Positions 55,628 through 64,000 of a stretch of DNA of 64,000 bases are shown in pieces. The DNA is taken from assembly GCF_008195825.1 (NCBI RefSeq), contig NZ_CP043329.1, positions 124,001 to 188,000 of the forward strand, given 5' to 3'. The notes beneath the pieces are model-generated. The model was given only the letters and a program-made list of their open reading frames with translations. It was not told the DNA's origin and ran no database searches. The DNA is from Pedobacter aquae. GTDB lineage: Bacteria; Bacteroidota; Bacteroidia; Sphingobacteriales; Sphingobacteriaceae. Within the stretch, counting starts at the first letter, position 1; each line of letters starts with the position of its first letter. Made by a program: the position numbers and the translations under genes.

Positions 55628-56142
55628 TTACGCTGTTTTTTTCTATAAAACAGAGCTTCTGCAATTAATATTAACGTTACAGTAAACGTTGAACTTACCA
55701 GAACCCTGCTGAAGGTATTAAGTATTTCTGCAAATTTAAAAACCTCCAAATTAAACAGAAAAAAGTGGTGAGTTATTGTAAGGATAAGCGTATAAAAGAA
55801 AAACCATCTGAAACCCATAATGCCTAAGGTGGGCTCGGGGTCGCTATCATAATTGTCTTTTTGTACGGTAATACTGATGAAAAATACCCTCATTAAAGCT
55901 AACACCGTACAAGCGGCAGCATGCAAGCCTAAAGTATCGCTAAACAAATCAATACTAAAACCCATTAAAAAAGATAGTGCAAATAGCAGGATGTTAGGCG
56001 TTTCAAAAGGTAGTAACAAGATGAAAAGAATGTATAAAAAAGGTACATTAAGGTTATAAAACACCATATTCTTTAACAGGAAAACCTGCACAAAAAGCAA
56101 GATGATAAACCTTAAAATATTAAATAGCAGAATTCTACTCAT
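55624..56142 (-). CDS. mreD: Rod shape-determining protein MreD
   Basis: 172 residues, five or six membrane helices (FILLFVQVFLLKNMVFYNLN, LLLPFETPNILLFALSFLMG). Sequence is poorly conserved in this family; its place between mreC and mrdA (4-base overlap with mrdA) fixes the call. Inner-membrane part of the elongasome. Confidence 0.85.
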   Translation of the reverse strand: MSRILLFNILRFIILLFVQVFLLKNMVFYNLNVPFLYILFILLLPFETPNILLFALSFLMGFSIDLFSDTLGLHAAACTVLALMRVFFISITVQKDNYDSDPEPTLGIMGFRWFFFYTLILTITHHFFLFNLEVFKFAEILNTFSRVLVSSTFTVTLILIAEALFYRKKQRK

Positions 56143-56973
56143 TTATAATTCTTTATTTTGTGCCTCTAGCTGTAATTGCTCTGCGGCAAAATTATTTTTA
56201 ATAATGTACACATGCTGTAAAGCATAAAAATTAGTTGATAGCTTTACGCTGATATCTAAAAAGCTACCTCCGCCTTTAATACCCGATTTTAATACCGTAC
56301 CAACCATAATCCCTTTAGGAAATATCACCCCTAAACCAGATGTTACTACCTTGGCTTTTGGCCTGATGTTTAATTGATTGGGTATATCTGTTAAAGTTAC
56401 AATTTGCGAGTTCTCACCATCCCATACCAAGGGACCGAAATAGGGTGTCCCTTCTATAGATGAGGTGATACGTGTATCTTCATGAAGGATAGATTGTATA
56501 GAGGAGAAGTTTTCTGAAACATTCCAAATAATACCTACAACTCCAGATGGCCCTATAACACCCATTCCTTTTTTAAGGCCATGCTTACTGCCACGGTTCA
56601 CGGTTAAATAGTTGTTTCTGGAAGTGATAGATTTATTGATGACTTCTGCCTCGATATACTCATATTGTACTTTATTGATGCTGTCAATAATGTTTTTACT
56701 TACTAAACTATCATTAAAATAAGCTGAGGGTAATTTACTTCTTAACAATGCATTTTCACGGGCCAAACTATCATTTACAACTTCTAGATTTAGGTATTTG
56801 CTGATGTTGTTATAGCGTTGGTAGAAATTTCCTACAATTTGGCTAGAAGAATTTAAGGTGCTAGAGCGTTGGAAGTCATTATTTCTTACCAGCAGTATGA
56901 TAGAAATAATGAAGAATATGACGAATAAGAAGAGGGCATTATAATTACTAATAAACCTCCAAAGATTGCGCAT
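56143..56973 (-). CDS. mreC: Rod shape-determining protein MreC
   Basis: 276 residues. One helix at about 14-31 (LFLFVIFFIISIILLV), a coiled coil (SLARENALLRSKL) and the double β-barrel with VNRGSKHGLKKGMGVIGPSG, VVGIIWNVSENFSSIQSILH. Periplasmic scaffold linking MreB to the wall enzymes. One base separates it from mreD. Confidence 0.93.
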   Translation of the reverse strand: MRNLWRFISNYNALFLFVIFFIISIILLVRNNDFQRSSTLNSSSQIVGNFYQRYNNISKYLNLEVVNDSLARENALLRSKLPSAYFNDSLVSKNIIDSINKVQYEYIEAEVINKSITSRNNYLTVNRGSKHGLKKGMGVIGPSGVVGIIWNVSENFSSIQSILHEDTRITSSIEGTPYFGPLVWDGENSQIVTLTDIPNQLNIRPKAKVVTSGLGVIFPKGIMVGTVLKSGIKGGGSFLDISVKLSTNFYALQHVYIIKNNFAAEQLQLEAQNKEL

Positions 56974-57008
56974 ATTTTATTTGATTTACGATTGTTAATT
57001 TTAGATTC

Positions 57009-57044
57009 ACGATTTTAGCTACTGTATATCTTATCTAAAATCGT
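57009..57044. repeat. Inverted repeat between mreB and mreC
   Basis: ACGATTTTAG (57009-57018) and CTAAAATCGT (57035-57044) form a 10-bp stem; the words TTTACGATT and GATTCACGATT around it are near-copies of each other. It may dampen expression past mreB. Confidence 0.45.
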
Positions 57045-57067
57045 AAATCTGAAATCGTTTGTTTTGA

Positions 57068-58090
57068 TTATTGCATTAAGAACTTAAAGTTCTGGATATT
57101 TTTTAATGATATACCGGTTCCTCTAACAACCGCTCTCAATGGATCATCGGCTACGTGAACAGGTAATTTAGTTTTAGAGCTGATACGTTTGTCTAAACCC
57201 CTTAGTAAAGCACCACCTCCTGTTAAATAAATGCCTGTTTGGTAAATATCAGCAGAAAGTTCTGGTGGTGTAATCTCTAAAGCTTTTAAAATAGCTTCTT
57301 CTATTTTAGAGATAGATTTATCTAAGCAATGTGCAATTTCTGTATAAGAAACGGTAATTTGTTTAGGCACACCAGTCATTAAATCTCTACCTTGTACAGC
57401 AAAATCTGCAGGTGGATCTTGTAATTCAGGTAGGGCAGAACCTACTTCAATTTTAATTCTTTCTGCAGTACGCTCACCAATCATGATGTTGTGTTGACGA
57501 CGGATATAATTTACAATATCAGAGTCGAAGTTGTCTCCAGCAGTACGGATAGATTGATCGCAAACAATACCTGAAAGCGCAATTACTGCAATTTCTGTGG
57601 TACCACCGCCAATATCAATAATCATATTACCCATTGGTTCTTCTACATCTATACCGATACCAACAGCAGCAGCCATAGGTTCGTGTATAAGATAAACCTC
57701 TTTAGCACCTGCAATTTCTGCAGAGTCTCTAACGGCTCTTTTTTCCACCTCGGTAATACCAGAAGGGATACAGATAACCATTCTTAAAGATGGAAAGAAC
57801 CAGCCTTTGCCACCGTTAATCATTTTTATCATTCCTCTAATCATGTGTTCTGCTGCGTTAAAATCAGCAATTACACCATCTTTTAGCGGACGAACAGTTT
57901 TGATGTTTTCGTGAGTTTTACCCTCCATTTGCATGGCTTGTCGGCCAATGGCGATAACTTTATTGGTAGTTCTATCGAAAGCAACTATAGATGGCTCATC
58001 TACAACTACTTTGTCATTATGTATAATTAGCGTATTAGCAGTACCTAAATCGATTGCTATTTCCTGTGTAAACCAGTTGAATAAACCCAT
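57068..58090 (-). CDS. mreB: Rod shape-determining actin homologue MreB
   Basis: 340 residues. Actin-fold phosphate and adenosine motifs: IAIDLGTANTLIIHNDKVVV, NMIIDIGGGTTEIAVIALSG, GIYLTGGGALLRGLDKRISS. Forms membrane filaments that steer wall synthesis. First gene of the elongasome operon; purH lies upstream across an 881-base repeat-filled gap. Confidence 0.97.
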   Translation of the reverse strand: MGLFNWFTQEIAIDLGTANTLIIHNDKVVVDEPSIVAFDRTTNKVIAIGRQAMQMEGKTHENIKTVRPLKDGVIADFNAAEHMIRGMIKMINGGKGWFFPSLRMVICIPSGITEVEKRAVRDSAEIAGAKEVYLIHEPMAAAVGIGIDVEEPMGNMIIDIGGGTTEIAVIALSGIVCDQSIRTAGDNFDSDIVNYIRRQHNIMIGERTAERIKIEVGSALPELQDPPADFAVQGRDLMTGVPKQITVSYTEIAHCLDKSISKIEEAILKALEITPPELSADIYQTGIYLTGGGALLRGLDKRISSKTKLPVHVADDPLRAVVRGTGISLKNIQNFKFLMQ

Positions 58091-58971
58091 TTATTTTCTT
58101 GATATAAAGATGCAAAGGTGCAAAAAAAATAGTATTAATAATAAGTCTAATTTTACTATTTTATTGTGAACAGCCTAAATTTTTTTTAGGGTTAGTTTTT
58201 AATAAGTGTGTTTTTGTTGAGGGGACGGTTTTTAAATACAGTATAAGTTTGTTTTGGTAATAGATGAGTGTTTTTTAGATTATTGGGTATTGCGCTCAAG
58301 GCTTTCCTGCCTCATAGGCGGCCAGCCCTAGGCACTTTTTCTTGAAAAAAAAGTCCCCAAAAATTCAAGGCTGATGAATATTTGTCGTTTCGTCTAAATA
58401 AATCTTTATCCACAATCCTGAGTGGTGTGAAGGTTTTTGCTTGATGGAAGTATCTACAACACCCGTTGGATTGTTTTCCGATAGTGTTTTATTAAAGTTT
58501 TTGCAAAAGATTTATTTGACTATACTTCCAAATCTTCATGGGCCGACCTCGTTCTTCGGAAAGATGAGTTTTAATGTTTAAAGGCAGTTCCTAAATATCC
58601 AACTTTCAGTTTCTTTGTACTTTATACTTTATACCCAAAATAACGCCCTCCCTCTTTAATTCTCCCTCCCGAGGGAGATACTGGCGGCAGAGCTATCAAG
58701 TGTATTATAAATAGAAATTTTTAAAAGATAATTCCTAGCCCATTTGCAAAGTATCACCCTCTCGAGGAGCTTTAGGGGGAGGCTTTTACAGTTATTTAGG
58801 CTCTTTTTACTTTTGATTTTTTACTTTTTACTTTTGAATTTTTTACTTTTGAATTTTGAATTTTTACTTTTGAATTTTTACTTTCAACTCTCTTTCAAAT
58901 CAAAAAAAATCTTTTAAAACAAAAAAAGCTATCCTTTAACAGATAGCTTTATCTTAAAATATTATCAAATA
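58091..58971. repeat. Intergenic repeats between purH and mreB
   Basis: No gene. It contains an A/T-rich leader for mreB (58091-58200), a fold-back (ACTTTTTCTTGAAAAAAAAGT at about 58337), a CCTCCCGAGGGAGATACTGGC element of the type seen at 15.9 and 22.4 kb (about 58660-58686) and a run of TTTTTACTTTTGAATTT words (58800-58900), closing with the purH terminator. Confidence 0.6.
58920..58950 (-). terminator. Intrinsic terminator of purH
   Basis: On the minus strand AAAGCTATC, an 8-base loop and GATAGCTTT followed by TTTT, 22 bases after the purH stop. Clean stem and T-run. Confidence 0.85.
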
Positions 58972-60501
58972 TTAATGTTTGAAATGGCGAACTCCGGTAG
59001 TTACCATCGCAATACCTTTTTCATTAGCTTTATCTATAGAGTCCTGATCTTTGATAGAACCTCCAGGTTGTAAAATTGCTGTAATACCAGCTTCGGCAGC
59101 TAATTCAACACAATCAGGGAAAGGGAAGAAGGCATCAGAAGCCATAACAGCGCCTTGTAAAGAAAACCCAAAGCTTTCTGCTTTAATGACAGCTTGCTTT
59201 AAAGAATCTACTCTTGAAGTTTGGCCCACACCACTAGCAATTAAGGTATTGTTTTTAGCGAAAACAATAGTGTTAGATTTGGTGTGTTTTACCACTTTAT
59301 TAGCAAAGAAAAGGTCTTTCAATTCTTGCGCTGTAGGTTTTTGTGTAGTAACGGCAGTCATTAACTCAGGACCTTCTACTGTATTGTCTTTATCTTGTTC
59401 TATCACCCCGTTTAATAAGGTTTTAAAAAGTTTACCAGGTAAAGCAACGTCTTTTCTGCGTAAGATGATTCTATTTTTCTTACTTGTTAAAACCTGTTCT
59501 GCAGCAGCAGAATAAGCTGGTGCTATTAAAACCTCGAAAAATAATTTATTGATTTCTAAAGCGGTAGCCTCATCAACCTCTCCATTGCAAATCAATACAC
59601 CGCCAAAAGCAGAAACTGGGTCGCAAGCCAAAGCATCGTTCCATGCGTTTAATAAATTTGGTCTGCTAGCAATACCACAAGCATTGGTATGTTTTAAGAT
59701 GGCAAAAGTAGGTTCTGTAAATTCATCAATTAAAGCTACAGCAGCATCAACATCTACCAAGTTATTATAAGAAAGCTCTTTGCCGTTTAATTTATCAAAC
59801 ATAGCGTCTAAATCGCCATAGAAGTAGCCTTTCTGGTGAGGATTTTCGCCGTAACGTAAAACAGCTGCTTTCTGCTCACTTTGTTTAAATACAGTTAAGG
59901 CATCATCACCTTGGTTAAACCAATTGAAAATAGCACTATCATAATGAGAAGAAATATTAAAAGCATTTCTCGCGAAAGCTTTACGTTGTGCTAAGCTGGT
60001 TTCGCCATTTTGTGCTTCTAATATATGATTTAGCGTGGTATAATCATCTTTAGATGCGATAATCACAACATCTTGATGGTTTTTTGCAGCAGCTCTGATT
60101 AAGGAAATACCACCAATATCTATTTTTTCAATAATATCTTGTTCTGGAGCACCAGATTTTACAGTTTCCTCGAAAGGATATAAATCAACAATAACTAAAT
60201 CTATTTCCGGAATTTCATACTGAGCAATTTGTTCTTGGTCGCCGTTATGCCCTCTTCTAGTTAAAATACCTCCAAATACTTTTGGATGCAAAGTTTTAAC
60301 TCTACCACCCAATATAGAAGGGTATGAAGTAAGGTCTTCTACCGGGATAACATCTACGCCTAAGTTCTTAATAAAGGTTTCTGTACCTCCGGTAGAGTAA
60401 ATGTTTACTCCTAATTTTTGCAATTGTAAAATTACCGGTTCTAAATTGTCTTTATAAAAAACTGAAATTAAGGCGTTTTTGATTTTTACTGGGTGGTTCA
60501 T
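58972..60501 (-). CDS. purH: Bifunctional AICAR transformylase/IMP cyclohydrolase
   Basis: 509 residues from ATG 60501; a longer frame to 60540 would start upstream of the promoter -7 element, so the shorter start is chosen. The N-terminal MGS-like part has YSTGGTETFIKNLGVDVIPV and GGRVKTLHPKVFGGIL (IMP cyclohydrolase); the C-terminal part has AILKHTNACGIA and DAFFPFPDCVELAAEAGITA (AICAR transformylase). Last two steps of purine synthesis. Confidence 0.95.
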   Translation of the reverse strand: MNHPVKIKNALISVFYKDNLEPVILQLQKLGVNIYSTGGTETFIKNLGVDVIPVEDLTSYPSILGGRVKTLHPKVFGGILTRRGHNGDQEQIAQYEIPEIDLVIVDLYPFEETVKSGAPEQDIIEKIDIGGISLIRAAAKNHQDVVIIASKDDYTTLNHILEAQNGETSLAQRKAFARNAFNISSHYDSAIFNWFNQGDDALTVFKQSEQKAAVLRYGENPHQKGYFYGDLDAMFDKLNGKELSYNNLVDVDAAVALIDEFTEPTFAILKHTNACGIASRPNLLNAWNDALACDPVSAFGGVLICNGEVDEATALEINKLFFEVLIAPAYSAAAEQVLTSKKNRIILRRKDVALPGKLFKTLLNGVIEQDKDNTVEGPELMTAVTTQKPTAQELKDLFFANKVVKHTKSNTIVFAKNNTLIASGVGQTSRVDSLKQAVIKAESFGFSLQGAVMASDAFFPFPDCVELAAEAGITAILQPGGSIKDQDSIDKANEKGIAMVTTGVRHFKH

Positions 60502-60522
60502 GAATATAAATTTTTGAAGGCG

Positions 60523-60530
60523 CAAAGATA
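60523..60530 (-). promoter_or_regulatory. Bacteroidota -7 element, TATCTTTG, for purH
   Basis: Exact TAnnTTTG on the minus strand 22 bases before ATG 60501, followed by GCG as is common in this phylum. It decides the start of purH. Confidence 0.6.
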
Positions 60531-60592
60531 GAAAAATCAATAAGTTTTAGGAAGTAAAATTCAATATTGATGAAGGATAGAATAAAGCTTTT

Positions 60593-60961
60593 TTATTTAC
60601 CCATTTCTGCTCTACGCATAGGCATTACATCAATGATTTTATAAAGTGTATTTAAACTGCTTATTTGGTGAGAGCGGTATTTTTCTCCCCCATCTTTACC
60701 AAGGAGGATTATGGTGAAAGTATGGGGTTTTGTGATGAGTTTAAGTTGCTCTTTTGGTAAACCTTCATCAAAAAAATAAGTACTCAATTTTATGTCTCTT
60801 TCTGCTAAACCTTTTTCATCTGCTTTTAACACTTGTAATTGACGGATGTAGGTTGCGTCTTCTTTATGGGGTGCTAATAAAATTACCTCTCTATAATCTC
60901 TAAATTGAGGAGGATAGCAACCAAAGCTAAAAACGAAAATAAGTAAGCTTAAAATAGGCAT
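60593..60961 (-). CDS. DUF4174-like lipoprotein
   Basis: 122 residues. Signal with a likely acylated C15 (LLIFVFSFGCYPP). The body fits DUF4174: REVILLAPHKEDATYIRQLQ, then ITKPHTFTIILLGKDGGEKY and a final MPMRRAEMG. A thioredoxin-like small fold in the periplasm or outer membrane; role unknown. Transcribed alone, upstream of purH on the same strand. Confidence 0.75.
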   Translation of the reverse strand: MPILSLLIFVFSFGCYPPQFRDYREVILLAPHKEDATYIRQLQVLKADEKGLAERDIKLSTYFFDEGLPKEQLKLITKPHTFTIILLGKDGGEKYRSHQISSLNTLYKIIDVMPMRRAEMGK

Positions 60962-61094
60962 CTTTTTGTTTATGAGTGTGTTGTAAAATTAACATCCACC
61001 AAGAAGAATTGTTTAAGCTTCAGCCGTAAATAAAACAATCTTAAAAATTACAATTCTATTTCATTAGGTAACTAGGTGTATACCTTTATTTAGT

Positions 61095-61102
61095 TATTTT
61101 TG
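61095..61102 (+). promoter_or_regulatory. Bacteroidota -7 element, TATTTTTG, for the DedA gene
   Basis: Exact TAnnTTTG 23 bases before the GTG start at 61126. Confidence 0.5.
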
Positions 61103-61125
61103 CCACTTATTTTAGAAAGAGCGCT

Positions 61126-61779
61126 GTGGAATTCATCTTATACGTATTCGATTTTATCATCCATATAGACAAGCATTTAAGTGAGATTATAGCTAATTAT
61201 CAGTTCTGGACCTACCTTATTTTGTTTATCATCATTTTTGCTGAAACTGGTTTTGTAGTGACGCCTTTTTTACCGGGCGACCCCTTATTGTTTGCCGCAG
61301 GGGCTTTAATTGCTGGTGGTGGAACCGGATTGAATATTTACCTTTTAGCATTATTACTCATTATAGCAGCAATATCGGGTAATCAGGTGAATTATTTTTT
61401 AGGTAATTATTTTGGTCCGAAAGTATTTAAGCCAGAAAACAGAATTTTAAAATATAGCTATTATGAGAAAACACAGGTGTTTTTTCTAAAGCATGGTGGT
61501 AAATCTGTGGTATTTAGTAGGTTTTTTCCGGTATTAAGAACATTTGTACCTTTTGTAGCCGGCGTTATTAAAATGCCTATTAGCAAATTCTCTTATTATA
61601 ATGTTACAGGGGCTTTAGTCTGGATTATTGGGTTTTTGTTTCTAGGCTATCTTTTCGGGAATTTAGATTTTGTGAAAAATAACTTCAGCTGGGTAATTTT
61701 AATCATCAGTTTATTTACCACTTTACCTCCAATTATAGGGGCTATATACGCTAAAAAATCTGATAATAAGGCGGCATAA
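61126..61779 (+). CDS. DedA-family membrane protein
   Basis: 217 residues from a GTG start. DedA/VTT signatures: IFAETGFVVTPFLPGDPLLF, ISGNQVNYFLGNYFGPKVFK and RFFPVLRTFVPFVAGVIKMP. Members act as lipid flippases or in membrane potential upkeep. Five to six helices. It is followed 34 bases later by the antiporter, probably on the same transcript. Confidence 0.88.
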   Translation: MEFILYVFDFIIHIDKHLSEIIANYQFWTYLILFIIIFAETGFVVTPFLPGDPLLFAAGALIAGGGTGLNIYLLALLLIIAAISGNQVNYFLGNYFGPKVFKPENRILKYSYYEKTQVFFLKHGGKSVVFSRFFPVLRTFVPFVAGVIKMPISKFSYYNVTGALVWIIGFLFLGYLFGNLDFVKNNFSWVILIISLFTTLPPIIGAIYAKKSDNKAA

Positions 61780-61813
61780 TTAGGCTGGTACTAATTTTGA
61801 CTATCCCTCAGGT

Positions 61814-63061
61814 ATGGATAAATACCTGATGATGTTAATGGTGATAGGGGCTGCGGCTTTTATCATGACTTTTATGCCAGCCGTCACAAAAAAAACTAAA
61901 ATTTCATATTCCCTTTATTTTTTAGTTTTTGGAGTTATTATCTATTATTTCTGGCCAGAATATTTACCCTCTACCAATCCCAAAGTTCATCCTGATATAA
62001 GTTTACACCTTTCAGAAATGGTGGTTATCATTTCTTTAATGGGTACAGGTATAAAAATTGATAGGCCCTTCAACCTCAAAAACTGGGCTTCTCCTTTGCG
62101 CTTAGTTACCATAGCTATGATACTTTGTATGCTTGGAGTAACTTTTCTAGCATATTATGTTTTAAATTTCGATTTAGCTTCCGCGATTTTACTAGCCGCT
62201 GTTTTAGCACCAACAGATCCTGTATTGGCATCAGACGTACAGGTTGGTCCGCCTAATGAGGAATATAAATCTGAAACTAAATTTGCTTTAACAGCAGAAG
62301 CAGGTTTAAATGATGGCTTGGCTTTTCCTTTTACCTGGTTAGCCATTACGGTTGCTTTCATGCAAATAGGAAAGGAGGATAATTTAATAGAATGGTTTTC
62401 TTTTATGCTCTTGTACAAAATTTTAGCTGGTATTGCCATAGGGTATTTAGCAGGTAAACTTACCGGATATTTAATTTTCAACTTAAGTAAGCGATTTAAA
62501 TTTTTAAAAACGCAAGATGGTTTTTTAGCCTTGGCGCTCACGCTTTTAGTTTATGGTATAACTGAGGCCATGCATGCTTACGGCTTTATTGCTGTTTTTA
62601 TTTGTGCTATAACCTTAAGGCATTCAGAAAAAAGAGATCATTATCATGACCATTTACACAGTTTTATAGACCAAACAGAACGGGTTTTAATTGCCATTGT
62701 ACTGTTGTTATTAGGCGGTTCCTTGGTTCAGCAAGGTTTACAATATCTTAGTTGGGAAATTGCCCTTTGTATCCTAGCTTTTTTGTTTCTCATTAGGCCG
62801 GCTTCTGCTTATGTAAGTCTATATAAATTGAAATTACATCTAAAAGAGAAAATGGCCATTAGTTTTTTAGGCATCAGAGGAATAGGGTCTATATTTTATT
62901 TGTCTTTTGCCATAAAAGAAGCAGATTTTAGGTTTGAAAATCAGATATGGTCTGCTGTGTTTTTTACCATCTTACTATCTATTGTGATACATGGTTTTAC
63001 TGCACCACGCATTATCAATCATCTTGGAGAAAATATCAAAAAAGAAAAAGTACCCGAATAA
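61814..63061 (+). CDS. Cation:proton antiporter (CPA1/NhaP-like)
   Basis: 415 residues with 11-12 helices. Family motifs: AAVLAPTDPVLASDVQVGPP and ALTAEAGLNDGLAFPFTWLA with the ion-binding DG pair, and GIRGIGSIFYLSFAI near the end. It swaps Na+ or K+ for protons across the inner membrane. Lacks the long cytosolic tail of larger CPA1 proteins. Confidence 0.85.
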   Translation: MDKYLMMLMVIGAAAFIMTFMPAVTKKTKISYSLYFLVFGVIIYYFWPEYLPSTNPKVHPDISLHLSEMVVIISLMGTGIKIDRPFNLKNWASPLRLVTIAMILCMLGVTFLAYYVLNFDLASAILLAAVLAPTDPVLASDVQVGPPNEEYKSETKFALTAEAGLNDGLAFPFTWLAITVAFMQIGKEDNLIEWFSFMLLYKILAGIAIGYLAGKLTGYLIFNLSKRFKFLKTQDGFLALALTLLVYGITEAMHAYGFIAVFICAITLRHSEKRDHYHDHLHSFIDQTERVLIAIVLLLLGGSLVQQGLQYLSWEIALCILAFLFLIRPASAYVSLYKLKLHLKEKMAISFLGIRGIGSIFYLSFAIKEADFRFENQIWSAVFFTILLSIVIHGFTAPRIINHLGENIKKEKVPE

Positions 63062-63115
63062 TTTAAACCCTTTGTTTTAATTTCTGATATTTGAAATCAA
63101 AATTCAAAACGGGAT

Positions 63116-63538
63116 ATGGCTAACAGCTTCATAAAGCTTCTGGAACAGAACGATTTAAAGAAAACCCAACCTCGCTTAAGCGTATTAAAAGTTTTAACTT
63201 CTCGTGAGATGGCAACCTCACAACCAGATTTGGAAGCTATTTTAGGAAAGGAAATAGACCGTGTTACCTTGTACAGAACTCTTAAAACTTTTGAAGATAA
63301 AGGCATCATCCATAAGGTGATAGATAATAAAGGTACAGCTAATTATGCCATGTGTTCACACCAGTGCAATGCAAAAGAACACCACCATGACCATTTGCAT
63401 TTTAACTGTACCCAATGTAATAATTTATACTGTTTAGATGAATGTATATTACCTCATTTTAAAGTTCCTAGTGGTTATCAAGTAGAAAATGTACAATTAA
63501 TAGCAACAGGTATTTGTGCTAAATGTAAGCAAGCTTAA
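63116..63538 (+). CDS. Fur-family metal-responsive regulator
   Basis: 140 residues. Winged helix (TQPRLSVLKVLTSREMATSQ, DRVTLYRTLKTFEDKGIIHK), then the metal region: HQCNAKEHHHDHLHF, CTQCNNLYCLDEC and CAKCKQA with two CxxC zinc sites. Most like Zur/Fur-type repressors of Bacteroidota. Its 3' end overlaps the convergent copper-storage-like gene by 4 bases. Confidence 0.88.
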   Translation: MANSFIKLLEQNDLKKTQPRLSVLKVLTSREMATSQPDLEAILGKEIDRVTLYRTLKTFEDKGIIHKVIDNKGTANYAMCSHQCNAKEHHHDHLHFNCTQCNNLYCLDECILPHFKVPSGYQVENVQLIATGICAKCKQA

Positions 63539-63873
63539 GCAGCCATTTTCTCACATTCATCAGCACAAATTCTACAAGCTTCGGCACAAATACGGCAATG
63601 TTCCATCCCCATTTCTGCATGTTTTTCACACTCTTGAGCACAGTTATAACAAGCATCGGCGCAAATATTACAAATAATGGTACTGTAAGAACTGTTTAAG
63701 CTCATCAGCTCTGCTGCCGACCGGCAAATGGCAGCGCATTCTAAATCTGTTTGTATGCATTTTACCATCATATCTACATCTTCTTCTTGTAAACATGATG
63801 TAGCACATTGGTTGCAAGCAACTGCACAAGCTAAACAAGCTTCTATGCATTTTCTGTATTTTTCTGGTATCAT
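63535..63873 (-). CDS. Four-helix-bundle copper-binding protein (Csp/DUF326-like)
   Basis: 112 residues with many cysteines in CxxxC and CxxC spacing on helices (CIEACLACAVACNQCATSC; CNICADACYNCAQECEKHA). Csp proteins store Cu(I) inside a Cys-lined bundle. No signal peptide, so the cytosolic Csp3 type is likelier. Convergent with the Fur-type gene. Confidence 0.85.
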   Translation of the reverse strand: MIPEKYRKCIEACLACAVACNQCATSCLQEEDVDMMVKCIQTDLECAAICRSAAELMSLNSSYSTIICNICADACYNCAQECEKHAEMGMEHCRICAEACRICADECEKMAA

Positions 63874-63965
63874 AGCTAAATGGTTTTAAGAACTTTGAAC
63901 AGCAACTGTGCCAAATGTGATATGCCTATGATAAAGCCATTTTGTTTTTTTGAAAAATATTAACG

Positions 63966-63973
63966 TAACTTTG
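63966..63973 (+). promoter_or_regulatory. Bacteroidota -7 element, TAACTTTG, at the window end
   Basis: Exact TAnnTTTG only 4 bases before a GTG start at 63978; with the usual distance the transcript would begin at or near the start codon. Confidence 0.45.
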
Positions 63974-63977
63974 AGTC

Positions 63978-64000
63978 GTGAAAAAACTATTTACGCTTAC
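63978..64000 (+). CDS. Start of an exported protein, cut by window edge
   Basis: GTG followed by codons for KKLFTLT, which look like the first residues of a signal peptide. Only seven codons and part of the next are in the window. Placement just after a promoter-like element supports a true gene start. Confidence 0.4.

Noticed and set aside
59051-59515. 154-codon plus-strand frame inside purH
   Set aside because: Antisense to conserved purH sequence, with no own signal or family.

Overview
The window looks like a chromosomal piece of a Bacteroidota bacterium, most likely a Sphingobacteriaceae member close to Pedobacter. The reasons are a SusC/SusD pair, two T9SS C-terminal sorting domains, a PID-CTERM protein, a UpxY/NusG-like antiterminator, a FucP-type fucose locus, several TAnnTTTG-type -7 elements, very weak Shine-Dalgarno signals, and the gene order purH, mreB, mreC, mreD, mrdA, rodA. 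No rRNA, tRNA or CRISPR array was recognised.

Layout. (1) 1-7 kb is an AT-rich accessory, defence-like island. It holds the tail of a HerA-like ATPase, a KTSC protein, a frameshifted secreted protein between two attC-like hairpins, an HNH nuclease, an AlbA_2/Schlafen-type protein, a Shedu-type DUF4263 nuclease and an HTH protein. A strongly structured RNA candidate with two mutually exclusive folds lies at about 6.98-7.21 kb. (2) 7.4-15.7 kb carries a TlpA-like thioredoxin, SusC, SusD, two small genes on the opposite strand and a LytTR membrane regulator, with no glycoside hydrolases. (3) 15.7-23.4 kb is dominated by dispersed and tandem repeats. It surrounds a small operon with two paralogous unknown proteins, a holin-like membrane protein, a CHAP hydrolase and a lipoprotein with a C-terminal membrane helix, which together resemble a phage lysis cassette. 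(4) 23.4-33.7 kb is an exopolysaccharide region: Wzc-like kinase and Wza-like exporter on the minus strand; a large T9SS protein, PID-CTERM protein, GT2 glycosyltransferase, WecA-like transferase and UpxY-like antiterminator on the plus strand. (5) 33.7-42 kb is mixed: two unrecognised small genes, prfC, a higBA toxin-antitoxin pair, a SulP transporter, rlmH with a 42-residue membrane protein, a MutS-like ATPase and an OmpA lipoprotein. (6) 42.3-47.6 kb is a sugar-acid locus (FucP transporter, aldo/keto reductase, lactonase, zinc dehydrogenase) with a divergent LacI regulator and a perfect operator-like palindrome. (7) 47.9-64 kb is mostly core: a T9SS subtilase, tdk, the rod-shape operon, purH, DedA, a cation/proton antiporter, a Fur regulator and a copper-storage-like protein.

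A striking feature is five genes that are each broken by what looks like one missing base, four of them in A/T homopolymers: the secreted protein at 1.2 kb, wza-like, the T9SS protein at 26.8 kb, rodA and mrdA. In each case adding one base restores a full-length family-like protein. Since rodA and mrdA are core wall-synthesis genes, uncorrected sequencing errors are the simplest explanation, although the A8 tract in wza could also slip in vivo.

The best candidates for undescribed biology are the two-fold RNA at 7 kb, the lysis-like cassette at 19.1-20.5 kb with its two paralogous upstream genes, and the repeat family at 17-23 kb, which keeps an open reading frame in six copies.
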